From NCBI GenBank assembly GCA_030840665.1, contig JAVEEB010000088.1:1-7544 (forward strand): a stretch of 7,544 nucleotides of DNA, given 5' to 3'. The notes under the pieces are model-generated. The model was not told the DNA's origin and searched no databases. It worked only from the letters and a program-made list of their open reading frames with translations. Below, in pieces: positions 6,347-7,544 of the stretch. Made by a program: the position numbers and the translations under genes. How positions within the stretch are numbered: position 1 is the stretch's first letter; every line of letters begins with the position of its first letter. This DNA is from Frankiaceae bacterium. GTDB taxonomy: Bacteria > Actinomycetota > Actinomycetes > JAVEEB01.

Positions 6347-7102
6347 ATGCCCAGCTCTCATTTCTCCGTACGGTTGCTCGATTCGCGCATCCGCGTGACC
6401 GCGAGCGCCGCGGCGTGCGCGGCCGCCCGCCTGTTGTGGAGCGGCACGCTGACCGATGAGGCGGCCTCGGTCGAGCTTGAGGTTGACGCGAGCTTGCCTC
6501 TGGCGCCCTCACTGGCGGACATCGCGACGCGCCTCAACGCCACCGTCATCGAGAACTGCCAGCCGTTGACCGTGCACGCGGGCGTCGTCGCGTCCCCGAA
6601 CGGCGCGATCGCGCTGCCCGCCGTGTCGGGTGCGGGCAAGAGCACGCTCGTCGCGGCCTGCCTACTGGCCGGCCTCGAGTACGTGTCGGACGAGGCGCTG
6701 CACCTTGGCCACGGCGAGTATGGCGGCCATGCCGTTCCCTACCCTCGGCCGCTCGGTCTGTCGGAAGAGTCGGCGGCACTCCTGTCCGTGGGTGCCCTGG
6801 GCTTCTCCGCCGGCGACGAGCGACTCATCGCCCCTGAGGAGCTGGGGCTGGTGGCCCACGGGCCCGTCCCGGTCCGGCACGTCGTCGCCCTCGACCGCCG
6901 CCCCGGCGCCGTGCCTTCGCTGGAACGCATCACGGAAGCGGACGCGGTGCACCTGTTGCTCACGCATTCGTTCAACCACTACATGGCGCCCTTGGCGGCG
7001 ATGGCCGCCGCGGCACGGATCGCATCTGATGCGGGCGCCTGGCGTCTGAGCTACGGCGAGGCAACGGACGCCGCTGAGGTGCTGTCGGCCCTCCTGAACT
7101 GA
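6347..7102 (+). CDS. HPr kinase (HprK)-like P-loop protein
   Basis: A 251-residue cytoplasmic protein related to the C-terminal kinase domain of HPr kinase/phosphorylase. Signatures in order: LTVHAGVV (74-81) with the histidine found before the P-loop in this family; Walker A AVSGAGKST (92-100); EYVSDEALHL (111-120), where D115-E116 occupy the position of the acidic pair in HprK; a YPRPLGLS segment (132-139) typical of HprK relatives; and VRHVVALDR (176-184), a core strand. A helical C-terminus follows. The N-terminal HPr-sensing domain of true HprK is absent and no HPr gene is nearby, so serine phosphorylation of HPr is unlikely. Relatives accompany PqqD-like proteins in surface-polysaccharide and RiPP loci, some phosphorylating peptide serines. 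The ATG at 6347 has no good Shine-Dalgarno sequence; it overlaps the stop of a 3-codon mini-ORF as TAATG. The actual substrate is unknown. Confidence 0.85.
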   Translation: MPSSHFSVRLLDSRIRVTASAAACAAARLLWSGTLTDEAASVELEVDASLPLAPSLADIATRLNATVIENCQPLTVHAGVVASPNGAIALPAVSGAGKSTLVAACLLAGLEYVSDEALHLGHGEYGGHAVPYPRPLGLSEESAALLSVGALGFSAGDERLIAPEELGLVAHGPVPVRHVVALDRRPGAVPSLERITEADAVHLLLTHSFNHYMAPLAAMAAAARIASDAGAWRLSYGEATDAAEVLSALLN

Positions 7103-7139
7103 CCGGCGTGCCTGCCGACACAAGCGCCAGATCGGCGTT

Positions 7140-7167
7140 CCGCCCGGCCAGACCGAGTTCTGGGCGG
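7140..7167. terminator. Possible bidirectional terminator hairpin
   Basis: CCAGA (7148-7152) and TCTGG (7159-7163) pair around a 6-nt loop, and CCGC (7140-7143) pairs with GCGG (7164-7167) outside a 4-nt bulge. It sits in the 95-bp gap between the convergent HprK-like and glycosyltransferase genes. There is no T tract. Confidence 0.4.
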
Positions 7168-7197
7168 TCACGCAGCGTCTTGCGGCCCGTCGTCGAG

Positions 7198-7544
7198 TCA
7201 GCCGGTCGTGACTTCGCGGCTGTCGCTTTCGACGGTATGCGTGACCCGCGGAAATCCCTCGCGCCACTCAGCGCGCCGGGCCCACGTGCGCCGCCATTCG
7301 CCGCACGCTCGATTGCTTGTCACAACTGCGGCGAACGCCCGCAGAGCCACGCCGCCAAGGACCAGCAACTTCCCGACGGAGCGCGGGAGACCGTGCCACT
7401 GCACGTCGATGTACGTCACCTTTCCTGCGAACAGGAGGACGAGTTTGTCAGCTCGTGTCTTCGAGGACGCGCCGACCTTGTGCACGATCGTCGCGCGCGG
7501 AGTGATGCTGGGCCGGTAGCCCGCGCGCCGCGCGCGCACCGAAA
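7198..7544 (-). CDS. Probable family-2 glycosyltransferase, C-terminal part only
   Basis: Only the last 114 complete codons and the stop are present; the gene enters from beyond the right edge, and the GTG at 7539 is not a real start. The visible part begins SVRARRAGYRPSITPRATIV, which fits the end of a GT-A catalytic domain in rhamnosyltransferase-like GT2 enzymes (a D-F-x-x-R-A-R-R-A-G-Y type segment). HKVGASS follows, then a basic amphipathic helix, a hydrophobic segment KLLVLGGVALRAFAAVV, and an aromatic/basic tail (WRRTWARRAEWREGFP) common in membrane-associated members. Such enzymes add sugars to cell-wall polysaccharide, exopolysaccharide or lipid carriers; the donor and acceptor cannot be told without the N-terminal part. 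It is convergent with the HprK-like gene and may belong to a surface-sugar cluster to the right. Confidence 0.75.
   Translation of the reverse strand, partial: SVRARRAGYRPSITPRATIVHKVGASSKTRADKLVLLFAGKVTYIDVQWHGLPRSVGKLLVLGGVALRAFAAVVTSNRACGEWRRTWARRAEWREGFPRVTHTVESDSREVTTG

Noticed and set aside
6235..6459. A 74-codon plus-strand frame crossing the HprK-like start
   Set aside because: It overlaps the kinase gene out of frame and has no ribosome-binding site or recognisable features.
5286..7102. A lasso-peptide or PQQ biosynthesis cluster
   Set aside because: No radical SAM PqqE-like protein, B2-type protease, asparagine synthetase-like cyclase or recognisable precursor peptide is present; only the PqqD-like and HprK-like parts are seen.

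Overview
This window is high-GC chromosomal DNA, most likely from an actinobacterium. The coding strand shows strong G/C preference at third codon positions, GTG starts, a probable leaderless promoter, and an mfd gene followed by a SurA-like lipoprotein gene. I cannot name the genus. I found no tRNA, rRNA, insertion sequence or CRISPR array.

Left part (1-5177, all minus strand): reading in the direction of transcription, the order is a YbjQ-family small protein, a 78-residue single-pass membrane protein that overlaps it by ATGA, the full-length transcription-repair coupling factor Mfd (1170 aa), and a lipoprotein with a SurA/parvulin-like layout that runs off the left edge. A bulged hairpin at the end of the membrane-protein gene suggests that the YbjQ/membrane-protein pair is one short transcript. 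Mfd plus the lipoprotein (88 bp apart) would then be another. This half is housekeeping: DNA repair at stalled RNA polymerase and envelope protein folding.

Right part (5273-7544, alternating strands): a PqqD-family small protein (+), a Tat-exported LPFTG sortase substrate that is almost entirely Thr/Pro-rich stalk (-), an HPr-kinase-like P-loop protein (+), and the C-terminal end of a probable family-2 glycosyltransferase (-) that enters from beyond the right edge. PqqD-like proteins act as peptide-binding (RRE) modules, and HprK-like kinases accompany them in several peptide-modification and surface-polysaccharide settings. Here a cell-wall-anchored protein gene sits between the two, in opposite orientation. 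The combination suggests a small surface-modification locus, but the target is not shown by the sequence. The two convergent junctions (5559-5594 and 7103-7197) each hold a GC-rich hairpin without a T tract. The divergent junction (about 6171-6346) holds the promoters of the LPFTG and kinase genes and one tiny candidate ORF.

The most interesting part is 5.27-7.54 kb. Everything left of about 5.2 kb looks ordinary apart from the little-studied membrane protein and the divergent parvulin-like lipoprotein.
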